DNA of 64,000 bases from Coriaria nepalensis (Eukaryota; Streptophyta; Magnoliopsida; Cucurbitales; Coriariaceae), in the NCBI GenBank assembly GCA_027186245.1, contig CP114483.1:32521642-32585641 (forward strand), written 5' to 3'. The notes under the pieces are model-generated. The model saw only the letters and a list, made by a program, of their open reading frames with translations, did no database searches and was not told the origin of the DNA. Made by a program: the position numbers and the translations under genes. Shown in pieces: positions 12,301 through 23,895 of the stretch; position 1 is the stretch's first letter; every line of letters starts with the position of its first letter.

Positions 12301-12844
12301 TTTTTATTTATTTATTTATTTTTCAGATTTTCGGAATAATGTAGTTAAGAGAATGAATGCGTTTTTACTCAAGAAACTAACAAGAATATGTTGAAGAGGT
12401 CCTTAAGAAATCAATTTAATACATGTTAGATTTTTCTGTCAAGAGAGGCCGAGAGAGTCGAAAGAAAGAGAGGAAGAGTTTAAAAGAAAAATGAAAAATG
12501 TTCTCTTTATCTTTTTGGCTTACTTATTACTGGAGGATTTTACGAGCTTTAAATACAACAAAAGTTCATAATACAAGTCAGCATGACATGAGAAATAATC
12601 ATTACAAAAATAACATGATAGGATAAGACTTAAAAGCGAAAGTTGCCAATAAATACTAGACAAGAGAAGTGTGCAGAAAAGTCTTGCCCTTAGCAGGCTT
12701 TAATGTCAGAGAGACAAAAAGAAAGTGAGAGACTTTTGCTCTTCTTCTCGACCATCCGACCAGCTGACGAAAGGATCAATGCCTATGAAATTCAACCAGC
12801 CACGAATTCTAAGCGCCCTTCTACTCGACCAGATCGCTGACTAC

Positions 12845-13065
12845 AAGAAGCAAACCAAGCATGAATTGTAATACTTTCTTGGGCTAGAACTTGATCGCAC
12901 GCAAGAAGGGAAATTTTTCAATAGAAATATGCAAAAGACTTACTATTACAGTTTGGGACGCTCGAGTGCAAGCCCATCTCAACACCGATAGAACCGAATG
13001 CCAGGATGTGGGCTCATGGAAGCCTGATGGTTTAAGTAGCGCGCGGCAAATTCAAAAACTTTCTG
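12845..13065 (+). pseudogene. Ty1-copia reverse transcriptase fragment
   Basis: After frameshifts the plus strand encodes FLGLELDRTQEGKFF, then a KYAKDLL-like phrase, then a CKPISTP-like phrase with an IEPNA-like ending. This is the conserved region downstream of the copia YVDD motif. It is in the opposite orientation to the gag fragment at 11.8-12.3 kb, so the two belong to different insertions or to a rearranged one. Confidence 0.65.
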
Positions 13066-13224
13066 CGTCAACTCAATGAGGTGCAAAGGAGAGTTGTCGT
13101 AGAAGAAGAGTACTGAGAATCAACACCAGCCTAGTCCAAATAACATAAAGCCCCATGGAAGCCTCTTAAATGTGTTTCATATGATACCTTATTAAAATAA
13201 AAATAACAAAGCGGGATACTGACA

Positions 13225-13480
13225 GCCATGTTTTGTACATTTAACTAAAATGTGTGGTGTAGAATAATTTGGTTAATATATTATGTGGTTGGCACTCATT
13301 GGTCGTTTTATTGTATAAATACCCCTTCCTATAAGTTATGTAAACATAGAGAAAAAGTTTAAGAATAAAGCATAAAAAAGGCTTAATTATATAATCTTGT
13401 AAGCATTTATAGTTGGTCTTTGTGAGTTATTCTTTTCAATATAATAATAACATTAATAAATGAGTTTAGGCAACCCTTAA
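13225..13480 (+). repeat. Probable copia 3' LTR remnant
   Basis: A TGTTTTGTACA start follows a short purine-containing stretch. Inside are TATAAATACCCC, a likely TATA box, and a 'cttgtaagcattt' to 'ttcaatataataa' tail resembling the R/U5 and polyadenylation zone of plant copia LTRs. It lies just downstream of the copia RT fragment in the same orientation. The partner LTR is not found in the window. Confidence 0.45.
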
Positions 13481-13499
13481 ATAAGATTTATAGTCTTGT

Positions 13500-16050
13500 T
13501 TGTTATGAGAAACAGAGTCGAATTGAGCTTTTTTTTTTCTTTTATTTATTTATTTATTTTTATTTTTTAATGAGAGTGGCATTGTAATATTTTTCAATAT
13601 AACACCCATACACATCTCTCCCATTTAGGATTTTTCTCGAAAACAAAATCATTTAGTGTATAATTTATTAAGTCAATTCATTATAAAAATTTATATAGGT
13701 TATATATATAAACTTATAGTTTCATAATACATAATGTGTATGATTTAATTATGAAATATTTTTTAAATATGATTTAGTCCCTTTTTTTTTTTCTTAAAAT
13801 TGATATAAATTTGAAGCTTATATTTAACTTTTCTTAATATAGTAAGAAGTTTTGTTGTAATTGTGTAATACTGCAATAAAAAATATTCAATTTTATCGCC
13901 ACTTTGAGAGTTTCCTTTCGTGAAACATTGTTTATAGTAAGACGATCATATCTTCAACTTTAGCATCTTGATTATTTTCCATAATGCTCTTAACTATTGG
14001 TTCATTGGTTTACATCTTTAAAGTTGTATTATTTTTTCTAAGATATCTCAAGAGATCCTCAATATATATTTTATTATGACAATTTAACTCTTTGATTATA
14101 TTTACAGTTCTTAAATATCTCTACTATTTAATAGTTCATCCAAATGATTTGATACCATGTTATCCGTAAACCAAATTATACAATGTCGAAATTACTGACG
14201 TTGGTCAACTGCTCATATGGATCGAGGGGGCGACTTGATTGAGATAAGAATGTTGTGGAATCGTTTGATCTATCTGATTTTGATATCGAGAGCAGCATAT
14301 TGATACATTGAGAATATATGGTGAAGTGTGGGCGTGCAGAAGAATAATGATACTTTGAACGAACAAAATAAATGAAAGCTGGTAAAAGTAAATGACTTTA
14401 AAGTTAAAAGATGAAATGTAAATGTCTTTAAAATAAACCAATAATAATTTAAATGAAAGCTCGTACATAATAAGAAAATTAAATTAACTAATAAAGCGGG
14501 TATAAAGCTTAAATGGGTTTTATTATTCTTGGATATAAAATTTGTTAAGTAACGACATAATGAAAACTAATACAGCTACGAAGGTGAAAGGAATTGAACG
14601 TTAAACAAATGCCTAAAGAAATCACAGAAGCTATAAGCTTACAGAGCAATTAACTGATTGCTAGACTATAAAGAGTTCATAAATGCAAGACTTGAATGAA
14701 TATATGTTATGAAAAAGTAGATAGATCCATGGATGGATGTGATAGACGTTGGTGCCATTTTTTAGTAGCGATGAACTTGTTTTGTTCATTAATAGTGGAT
14801 TTTATTTATTGGCGACCCGAAGTGAATGTTGCTCGAAAGTAGCTTGGGCAGCTTGTTACATGCTCGGAAAGTTTACTTGGGTGGTAAGGCTTTAAGCATG
14901 ATCATGTTAATTTTACTTGATCAACAATCATCTTTGCTTGATGAACATGTGATTTTTGGCCAAGGGGACCTATTTTCCTCCTTTGTAACTCTCTTTCTTC
15001 TAGCTGGCCAAACCCCTCTCCTCAAACCAGTCGAATGTAGGTGCAATTGTGTCTTCATTTGCTACTTGGTTACGAAGTAACTAACCTAATTTCTCTCTTC
15101 CAACAACCTAGACGACTAAGGTTTGGAATGAGCCAAAGCTTCCTGTTTTTCAGAAACCAACTCCTCAATTCAAGGTTTCTCTTCAAGTGATCAATCATTC
15201 AAAAATAAGCAAAAAATCTGACAGTCCGATCTTTATTTTGTCTAGAAACTGAACGGATGCCCATACGTTCGGCTTGTTTTATTGGCTATCCCCATGACTA
15301 GCCAATCCAGCAGTTTTGGACGATTTGGCTGTTTTGGGTCGGCCACTATGGAATTGATGCCTAGCATATTAACTGTTTTTCAATTTATCAATGCTATTTG
15401 ACACATCGACAAAAGGTAATTTATAATTATATTTTCATGAATATCTATAACAAAAGTTGAAATTGTATGATTCATCACTTTTAAGATATTCATATTTTAT
15501 GAATTCGATTTTTATATTTCATAATTTTCTAATAAATTATGATAAAATTAGTAATTATAAATTTATATTCGACGGTTATCAAATTAAATTTTCATAAATA
15601 ATTTATTTATAATAATTTAGTATTAATTTAAATTAATGAATTTAATTTTAAAATTAATACTTTGTCAATATTTTACTTGAGTTTGCTCCGGAGCACCTTC
15701 TCCAGTTGTTATTTTCCTAACTGTAGACCGTATAACAACCAGTACCGACCAGTTGTGAATCCCTCCGTAGCAAGTCAAGAAAGACCATTAATACGAACTT
15801 AATGAATTGTTGCTGTCCAGAGAAACTTCCTTGGTCATTATGACCACACGTTTCTGACCCTTTCAAATCTAACAGCCCAAAACCACTCCAACATTTTAGC
15901 CAACATATCTAATGAGTATCTTACATATCTTCCACGATAGATCAGCAGTGTAGACGTGTCAGAAATAAGGTTCAATTAACACCCTCCAAACCAGATAACG
16001 TGGGAAAAAAAAGAAGAAAGACCCCATAGTTACTCACTTTAGCACCAAAT
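13500..16050. other. AT-rich intergenic DNA upstream of the cyclin gene
   Basis: T-rich runs (13530-13565, 13780-13795) and scattered short frames. On the minus strand near 14150-14165 a TGGTATCAAATC sequence resembles a copia tRNA-Met primer site, but no gag follows clearly. An 84-residue open frame at 14826-15080 has no family features. The last 300 bases presumably hold the cyclin promoter; no obvious TATA box is visible. Confidence 0.4.
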
Positions 16051-16081
16051 TAAACCTTCACTTTGAGCAATTAAGGAAGAA

Positions 16082-16099
16082 ATGGTCTGTAAATGTTAG
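16082..16099 (+). promoter_or_regulatory. Upstream ORF overlapping the cyclin start
   Basis: An ATG 11 bases before the cyclin ATG opens a five-codon ORF in another frame, and its stop (TAG, 16097-16099) overlaps the main reading frame. Ribosomes starting here would have to reinitiate backwards or miss the main start, so it could damp cyclin translation if the mRNA leader includes it. Confidence 0.55.
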
Positions 16100-17053
16100 C
16101 ATCCAACGAGTACACAAACCACATCCCGCCTGAGGCGAGCCAAGCCGAGCCAACCACCCCGAGAGTGTTAACCATACTAGCTCTTGTTCTGGAGAGGCTA
16201 GTGGCTCGGAACGATAGGCTCGTAGATGGGGCGAACCCACCAGGAAATGGGCCCGGAAAGAAGAGCTTGGATAGATTCCATGGTGTGAGGCCGCCAAACA
16301 TAAGCATACCTAAGTACTTGGAAAGAATATACAAGTACACAAATTGTAGCCCATCTTGTTTTGTGGTTGGGTTTGTGTACATAGACAGGTTGGTTCATAG
16401 ATTCCCTGATTCTCTGGTCTTGTCCTTGAATGTTCATAGGTTGATTGTCACAAGTGTTCTCGTCGCCTCTAAGATGCTAGATGACGTGTAAGTCTCTTTC
16501 TCTCTCTCCAGTACTGAGCAATTTAAGTTTTTTTTTAATTAATTTTATTTTAAGAAAAGACTCCAGTAATGTATTTATGCAGATATCTAATAATATTTAA
16601 ATATCACAAAAATATTTTAAAACTTCCGGTGGACTTAACATTTTAAGAGTGCTAAAAAGTCTGATATCACAAAATAACATTTCGAGAGCATATTTTGAGC
16701 GGAAATGGCTTTCCGAGCAAAATTTAGAGCCTTACGTTGATCACAATCATGTGCTGTGTTGCAGGCATTATGACAATGCATTTTATGCCCGAGTAGGCGG
16801 GGTGAGCAATGCTGAGATAAACAGGCTTGAATTGGAGCTCCTATTTCTGTTGGATTTTGGAGTAACTGTGAGCTCAAGCGTTTTTGAAAGCTATTGCTCG
16901 CACTTGGAAAAGGAAACCGTTTTGATTAATGGCGGCCGGAAGGTTGAAAGGCCGATCAATATAATCCTTGCTAATGATTCTGTGGACGATTTCACAGAAA
17001 CATCAGTAGGAGAATCACAAACTTCTTCCTCACCCCCTCAATTTGTTGATTGA
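16093..17053 (+). CDS. U-type (P-type) cyclin, CYCU2/CYCP3-like
   Basis: Two exons, 16093-16487 and 16765-17053, join across a GTAAGT...TTGCAG intron in phase 2 to give 227 residues. Residues 1-40 are variable and Pro/Thr-rich (TTPRVLTILALVLERLVARND is the conserved lead-in). The single cyclin box spans roughly residues 70-175: PKYLERIYKYTNCSPSCFVV, then SLNVHRLIVTSVLVASK, KMLDD across the splice junction, YARVGGVSNAEINRLELELL and a final ESYCSHLEKE. Wording and the SLVLSLNVHR segment fit the CYCU2/CYCP3 branch. These cyclins bind A-type CDKs and have been linked to nutrient and phosphate status. The Ser/Thr-rich C-terminal tail is unremarkable. An upstream ORF overlaps the start. Confidence 0.93.
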
Positions 17054-17319
17054 ACTTTAAAAATTACATAATCTCCTGCTTCTCAATTCTATTTGTGTAA
17101 ATTATTTTTCTAGAAAATTTAAATTTAAATTTCAAAATAAGATGATCTGAATTTCCAACTGGCTGAGTGATTGAAGTTATTTGATGTTAGTCCCAAATTG
17201 AGTATCTTGTGTTGTTGTATAAGAAGTTGAATCAACTTTATCTTCAGATGAATTTCTTTTCGATAAATTAAGATGGAGTAATATAACGATTTAGACTAAA
17301 TAGACATAAGCTTAAGATT

Positions 17320-17995
17320 GCAAGGCCGTTTGAGCCCAAAACTTATAAATCTTTGATGGATCAATTATTACCCGTTCGGGAAAATATGTTTTATTGGGCA
17401 TTACCGATGACTTCCGAAAATCATAAATGATGCAGTGATGACACCCACTTTCATATATGGGAAATATATATTCAAGAGCCTCTATTGCTACTCTCAGGCG
17501 AAGATGTTCGACGTCAGCTTGAAGAGATTAAAACTATGACATTTGGTAAAAATCAAATTAATAAGAAGAGTCATTGTCGAAAAGATGAAGAAAAAAACTG
17601 GACTAAGTATATTATCTTCTTAGAGTTTCCTTCTCGGTCAACTTTGTTAGTGAGGCACGCTCTTGATGAAAAGTACATCGAGAAAAACTTCTTCGATAGT
17701 CTTCTTGGGACATTAATGGCTATTCTGACCAAAACAACGGACAATGAAAATTCTCAAATGGACATGACACTCTTGGGCATCTAACCACACTTCCATCCTA
17801 CAAAAAAGGGATTCAAGAAAGTGAATTACACATTTTCAAGCGAAGAGAATGCCTATTTTTGTAAATGGGTATTTGAAATTAAATTTTAGAATGAGTATGT
17901 TTCATACATTAGCCGTTGTGTGAATACGACGGAACGAAAGATGTTTGATCTCAAAAGTCATTATTATCATGTCCTTATGCAACGCATACTCCTGA
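17320..17995 (+). pseudogene. CACTA (En/Spm) TNP2 transposase fragment
   Basis: The frame at 17485-17784 contains LSGEDVRRQLEEI, FGK, a NWTKYIIFLEFP phrase, VRHALD, IEKNFFDSLLGTLMAI and NSQMDMTLLGI. This is the order in plant TNP2 transposases (HCLDVMHIEKN...LLGTL...KTKD). A second TNP2 phrase, TERKMFDLKSHYYHVLMQR, follows at about 17929-17985. Stops at 17782 and before 17920 break the frame. It begins about 270 bases after the cyclin stop codon. Confidence 0.75.
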
Positions 17996-18630
17996 CTTCG
18001 AAGGATAAAGTGGAAACCAATGATTCTACGTTACAATCTAACTGGACCCAAGGAGTTTCGGACCTACTGGATCAAGCCTCTACTGAGTATAATAATTATC
18101 TTATGAAGAAGGTGTATTGGAAACAAAAGTCGCGCGAACATTTGTTAGAAGAAGGCGATAATATTACTAAGATTTTTCATACGTCCCTTAAGCTGCGCAA
18201 TTCTCACCTTCGCTTGTCTGATATCCGTCATGAAGATTGGAGCAGTTTGGCTGATCCTAACATGTTTCATGAAGCAGCAACTGGGTTTTTCAAAGAGCTC
18301 TACAAGTCGGGCCATGTGTCTTATCCCGACTCTGTTTTTGCAGCCATTCCTTTCGCGGTAACAGACTTAGATAATGAGATGTTGATGGCGCCTTTCTCGT
18401 TGGAGGAAATCAAAGACGCCCTATGGTTCATTCCGCAGCTTCAGACTTGGATTCTTTTTCTTCCGGTTTCTTTCAATATCATTGGTAAGGATCTTTGGGA
18501 AGCTTCTAACTGTTTTCTAAAAGGCGAGAATCTTCCTACCTCCTTCTCGAGTACCTTTTTGGTCCTTATACCAAAGAAGTCTCAACTTTCCTCTCGAAAA
18601 GACTTTTGGCCGATTAGTCTTTGCAATATT
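17995..18630 (+). pseudogene. LINE (L1-type) reverse transcriptase fragment
   Basis: From about residue 26 of the 17920 frame the protein reads as plant LINE: WKQKSREHLLEEGDNITKIF, FKELYKS, APFSLEEIKDALW, LPTSFSSTFLVLIPKKSQ and FWPISLCNI. These are the region before and at the start of the RT domain. The APGPDG segment expected after ALWFIP is replaced, and the RT catalytic YADD region is absent because the sequence ends abruptly at the NPF fragment. The open frame is continuous with the upstream CACTA phrase, giving a chimeric ORF of 245 codons. Confidence 0.8.
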
Positions 18631-18863
18631 GGCCAGCACGTGAATCCCCGTTTGTAATGCAATAGGCGTGTAACCCTACAAATGAAGATATAAAAAACTT
18701 GATTTGAGTTCCACGGAAGCAAAGAGGACACAAGTGGTGATCTTGAGAGATAGGTATCGGAGATGAATCCTCCGACAAGTGCAGACAAATAAGTCGTGCT
18801 GGAAATGTTTGTGAATGCAGCTGATTTTGTTATGCTAAAGTTCATAACAACCATCTTAAACAT
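18630..18863 (-). pseudogene. NPF transporter gene fragment (exon 3 and start of exon 4)
   Basis: The minus strand encodes MNFSITKSAAFTNISSTTYL and ALVGGFISDTYLSR, matching exon 3 of the three NPF genes in this window. A frameshift follows. Then comes a short remnant of intron 3 and 15 codons like the start of exon 4 (a GYALLALQAGIH-like phrase). It is cut off by the LINE at 18630. Lying on the same strand as the intact copies, it looks like a truncated fourth family member. Confidence 0.85.
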
Positions 18864-19189
18864 CCTAAATATTTTAAAAAATGAACTATATGATAGTTTA
18901 TTTAGATTATTAATATATTTAATTATATTTTGATTATAAATAATTCATACATTTAACCTTAAGCATCTTGCATTACTTCGGTATGATGTCATCATTATCT
19001 TAAGTGCATAATTTAAGATACGACACTTTATTATGATATATTTTTATTAATATAATTCATCAATTCTAACATAATCAATGAATATGATAAGTTGAAAAAA
19101 TACTTTTAATGATAACATTATGTAAAAAGATAATTTCACATAAGATAAGGTGATATATGATTGGCTTGATAAATATACTTTTTTCCTTA

Positions 19190-19680
19190 TGATTCCAAGC
19201 TTGTGGGATATTTTGATGGGGATTATGTAGGAACTTTGACAAATGAAAGATTTTGACTGGTTACATTTCACTTTGTTCGGATGAACAGTGAATTGGAAAA
19301 CACAACTACAATTAGTAGTTGCATTATCAAAAATGGAAGTCAATGTATAGCAGCCACTGAAATTACCAACTAAGCTATGCAATTAAATGAACTGATTGAT
19401 GAGTTAGAGATTGTGCAAGATAAGATGGAGGTGTTTCGTGATAATTAAAGCTACATAAAATTGACCAAAAATCAAATTTTTTATGAGAGGACAAAACATA
19501 TCAACATCAAACTACATTTCGTCCAAGATATTATCTCACGGGGGATTATATCGGATGAGAAAATCTATACAGATGAAAACCCGACAGATATAGTGATGAA
19601 GCACATGACCGAGATCAAGGTCAAGTATTGCTTGGATTTGATTAATGTTACGGTAAATTCCAGCTATAGGAGATAGTTGG
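19190..19680 (+). pseudogene. Ty1-copia RNase H fragment
   Basis: The plus strand shows GYFDGDYVG, an ATEITN-like version of the AATEA segment, then NQIFYERTKHINIKLHFVQD, IISRGII, TDENPTDIVMKHM and KVKYCLDLINV. This is the C-terminal RNase H of copia pol in order. Stops (for example just before 19461 and within the first part) disable it. Confidence 0.85.
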
Positions 19681-19734
19681 TAGACATGTAGTATGAGAAG
19701 TTTATTTCTTATTTTGGCCCAACTTAGACCCAGG

Positions 19735-20170
19735 GTGCAGATTTGTCAAAGTGAGTTTCAAGTTGAGTTTTGGGCTTTAGGCCTACATGAATCTTAAAGT
19801 TAGAATTGGTGTATGGTTAGCATTTTGATGCTTATAAAAGGACTTGTAGATAACATAGAGGCAGAGAGAAAGAGGAGAAGAAAAGAGTGATAAGGGGGAA
19901 ATAGAAGTTGTGAGAAAACCAAAGAATGTTTTGAAAATCGTAGGAAATTACTTGTAATCATCTTTATGTAAACTCTTTAGCTGATTATATAAAGAAAATA
20001 CCACCATTGCTTGTTGGCGTATGACTTTAGATTTAAATCTAAACTATTATAAAAATCTTATCTTCTTTTTCACTCTTCTCTAGTTTAGGTTTGTTCTAAT
20101 TCTCTAACTTTTTGTATAATTACTCGCTTGACTGTTCTATAATTCACTTAATTAAGTATATTATCACAAC
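19735..20170 (+). repeat. Probable 3' LTR of the copia fragment
   Basis: This sequence follows the RNase H end directly. It contains a 'gcttataaaagga' TATA-like element (19829-19841), then a purine-rich transcribed leader, 'ttacttgtaatcatc' and 'tatataaagaaaa', typical of copia R/U5. The left edge is uncertain and the second LTR is not in the window. Confidence 0.55.
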
Positions 20171-22680
20171 ACTCATTTTTCCAAATTAATATCAACAATT
20201 ATTTTCAAATTTACTAAATTGCAAAAGATTCATGAAACCTTTAACAAAATACATTTATTTTTAAACATTAGAAAGTCTGGCACTTCTTTAACACGATGAT
20301 ACAACTAGAAATTGGAAATATGGATGATACAAAATTTGTCCCAGTTAATACGATAACGTATTAATTATTAAACTCTGGTTCTAGAAGAGCGGCGTGCTTA
20401 CTCTTCAAAATTCACCAATAAGCTATCTCATGAGAATCATAGTGAAGAATTCCTCAACCCAGTAGAGTCAAGAGAGGGAACTGTTTAGGACCAGGAAAGG
20501 CTCAGCAGTAATTAACTAATTATGCCAAAAGGCTCAAATTCACAATATGTAATAACGAAAAGGAAAATCAGTTCTGCCTCAATCGGAGATTGATCCCACA
20601 ATCTACGCTTTCGACGCATGGCTAATTTATAGGAAATCAAATTACAATTTATATTCTAAATGTGTGATACTTTGTCCTTCAAAGAAATACTCGATCGGTC
20701 TCTAAAATTTGGAAGATTCACATAGATTTACCTTAACAGATACCATCAATATAAACTCATAAGAATACAAGATACACATAAGAAAATACCCTAATAAGAC
20801 TTGCACTATATTTTTATCTGATTACTAATTTTAGTATTTGAGGGGGTTTTATCGGATAAAACCCGAATCCCTGCTTATTTTCCCGATGCGGGTGTGAGTG
20901 GTCAAAAATATTTTATAGGTGGACCAATTTTTGAATAACAGATATTAGACGTTAAGTCTTATGAAATTATTGTTGTTGTTCGTATTCTTATTATGTAGAC
21001 AAGTGGGTAGACAAGTTGACTAAAATATCAAAACTAAAATCATTGATTTTGGTACCTTTAGAAAAATACAGATCATAGTCTTCTTAAGTGTTCTGAATCG
21101 CAGGTGCTTTAGGCACTTATTTTTAATGCAAGGGATTCTATACACACAACATAAAATACGAGTTGTATAAGTTGACCTAAATTCAACTAATAATCAAATG
21201 TGGGCAAATGCAATAATAATAAAAGAACCACTTGCTTAGTATCATTATTACTCGCTATTCTTATTATTTTCACAACTTGACCAAAATTTAATATGAAATT
21301 AAACGTTCGCAAAATTAGTAATCACTATACCCTAGAAAATAATCCCAAGCTAAGCCCAGATAACATGTATGGGAATAATTTATTAGGATCAAATGTTTCG
21401 CAATTATTTTCTTTTTAACATTAAGAGAAGAAGGAAACCCTAAAAAAAAAAAGTACAAGAAGAGCTAGGAATAAGATTGACATAAAGATCACATGATTCT
21501 CGTGAACTTTTTTACCTTTAAGACCCGATTAATTTTTTAATATTTAATTTTATCTAATAAAATACGAATTTTAATTTGAGTCATCCACTTAGGCTCAATT
21601 AGACCCATTATACTTTAACACTATTATACTTTTTAATTAATTTTTTTTTATTTTAAATTAAATCAAATTATATTTTAGATATGCTAATAGTGAGAGTGTG
21701 ACTTAAACTTAACAAATTAAACTAATTACTGATTCAACTTTATAAATGAAAGTTTATTATAAACGAGTCAAAATTTCTAAAATTTATAAGATTCAAGTAA
21801 GATTCAATCAACTTTTGTGTGTATGACCGGATATATTTTATATTATGCCGTTAGGTAGGCTCCACAACAACTTATGAGTTTTATCCATTCTAAAAATCTG
21901 ACGAACCTTGAAAATACTTTCAACTCAAATAATTTATATGATCAATTTTTATAACCAATTAACTTAAACTACTAAACCTATATTGGCCTCTAACACCAAG
22001 GTGCAAGGGCCACTCGTGCAATGGGAAGTATAAAGAACTTCAATAAGAACCATAGATGACATTACCATACCAGATTGATCATTTCATCTATTTATAATTT
22101 TAGAAAATCTTTGAGTATATTTTAACTGTTAAACCCTATTAAGATTTTCTTCATGAATTATATAAATTTGTATGTAACTAGACAATGAATTTACAGAAAT
22201 TCTTTTTATACTATATTATTTTGCAGAAAAAGTGCTTTCATTGTATAAACTATATTATTCATATAATAACATCTCTAATATAGAAGTGATGGATCTCATA
22301 TTATCACCTTATAGACTTCACGTACAAAAACACATATCATATAGTTCACCCTTTCATAATTATTGATACATCAAAAATCGTAGACGTGTGTCAAGAGTTG
22401 ATTGGTTCAAGAATTTTTTAAAAAAAATTCAAGTTTGGTACGATTACACCAACTAATTAATATCGAGTAATTAATGTGACAAGATAAAGGCTAGGTTTAC
22501 TTGGGTAACAATTAATCTTTATCGACCGCATAAGGCTTAAGTTGATTAAATTCGGTAATATGTTAGATCATTTCCAATATAATGAAAATTCACTCAGATT
22601 AATGATGTGTCATGAGAAATAGTATAGATCACTTGTACAATAATTATGTGAAGTTTGATCTCAACCGTTCGGAGAAAAAA
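20170..22680. other. Intergenic DNA with the first copy of a dispersed repeat
   Basis: No coding region is seen. About 20770-21530 is related to 23340-23895 (see the repeat entries). The rest is AT-rich with short unrelated frames. Confidence 0.5.
20770..21530 (+). repeat. Dispersed noncoding direct repeat, copy 1
   Basis: It shares ordered phrases with 23340-23895: 'aaaataccctaataa', 'gggtgtgagtggtcaaaaata' (shortened), 'gtggaccaatttttgaa', 'cagatattag', 'gcaaaattagtaatcac', 'aataccctag', 'gctaagccnagat' and 'gacttaaagatcacatgatt'. The copies differ by many substitutions and indels, so the duplication is old. Identity of the repeat is unknown. Confidence 0.75.
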
Positions 22681-22684
22681 TAAA

Positions 22685-23173
22685 ACTAATGTCCATCTTT
22701 TAGCAAATTTGGCCAAACCATATTTGTAAAACACCAATTTCGGCTAAAACTTGGTGAAGAAGAGAGCATTTCGGCTAGAGAGAGAGAGAGAGTTTGACCA
22801 AAATGTATGAGAAGTAGGGGAGTTTCGACCAAAATTCAAGGAAGGAGGGGAAATAAGTTACGATTTACTTGTGCCAAAAAAGATTACATTTGACTATAGA
22901 CTCAATGAAAAACAAACCATGTTTGTAAAACTAATGAAAAACTAATGTCCATCTTTTAGCAAATTTGGGCGAACCATGTTTGTAAAACACCAATTTCGGC
23001 TAAAACCTGGTGAAGAAGAGAGCATTTCGGCTAGAGTGAGAGAGAGAGTTCGACCAAAATGTATGAGAAGTGGGGGAGTTTCGACTAAAATTCAAGGAAG
23101 GAGGGGAAATAAGTTACAATTAACTTGTGCCAAAAAAGACTACATTCAACCATAGACTGAATGAAAAACAAAC
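22685..23173 (+). repeat. 256-bp tandem duplication with GA-repeats
   Basis: Two adjacent copies start at 22685 and 22941 with ACTAATGTCCATCTTTTAGC. Each holds 'aaaacaccaatttcggctaaaac', a (GA)n run, 'gaccaaaatgtatgagaagt', 'ggaaggaggggaaataagtta' and 'acttgtgccaaaaaag' (shortened here). They differ at scattered single bases. Copy 2 is slightly truncated. No coding capacity. Confidence 0.9.
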
Positions 23174-23339
23174 CCACTAAAAAAAAACATAGGAACTACA
23201 TAATATAACTTTATTAAGTATGTAATACAATTAATCATGCATAGAAGTTATTATTTCTAATTTAATAAAATCATGACAAATTATTATATATTTAATTACA
23301 TTAATAATTTATTCAATTTAAGATTAATTCTACCCAATG

Positions 23340-23895
23340 AGCTCCATATGCATTATACCTTCACAACGTACACATAACAAAATACCCTAATAAACTTTGC
23401 ACTATTTGTTTTCTCTCTAATTAGTAAATTAAGTATTAGAGCAGATTTTGTGAGAAAAAATCTTGACAAGCCTTATTTATTTGCTGGTGCAGGTGTGGGC
23501 GGTCAAAAATATACTGATAGTGGACCAATTTTTAAACCAACAGATATTAGAGTTATTATTAAGTTGGATAAGTTGACCTAAGGTTAGTTAATAATCAAAC
23601 AAACGTGTGCAAAAGCAATAATAAGAAAAGAACAGTTGCTTAATATCATTATTATTGGGTATTCTTAGTATTCGGACAAGGTTGGAATAATCAAACGTGC
23701 GCAAAATTAGTAATCACAATACCCTGGGAATATAATCATAGGCTAAGCCTAGATAGAGCATGTCGTGAGGCTTATACTTAGAAACACATGTCGCGCAATA
23801 ATTTTCTTTAATACAAAATAAGAAAAGTACAATAAGAGGTAAGAATAAGGTTGACTTAAAGATCACATGATTCACATGAAATTTTTTAATTAAAA
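23340..23895 (+). repeat. Dispersed noncoding direct repeat, copy 2
   Basis: This is the second copy of the sequence at 20770-21530, in the same orientation and about 2.5 kb away. The pair flanks the 256-bp tandem duplication. It may be an unclassified LTR or MITE-like element; no terminal structure could be set. Confidence 0.75.

Noticed and set aside
14140..14470. Possible copia primer site and short gag leader on the minus strand
   Set aside because: Only part of the tRNA-Met complement matches and no gag domain follows.
14826..15080. 84-residue open frame on the plus strand
   Set aside because: No recognisable domain, no codon pattern or splice context to support a gene.
16058..16437. 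Antisense open frames opposite cyclin exon 1
   Set aside because: They are shadows of the GC-richer cyclin coding exon.
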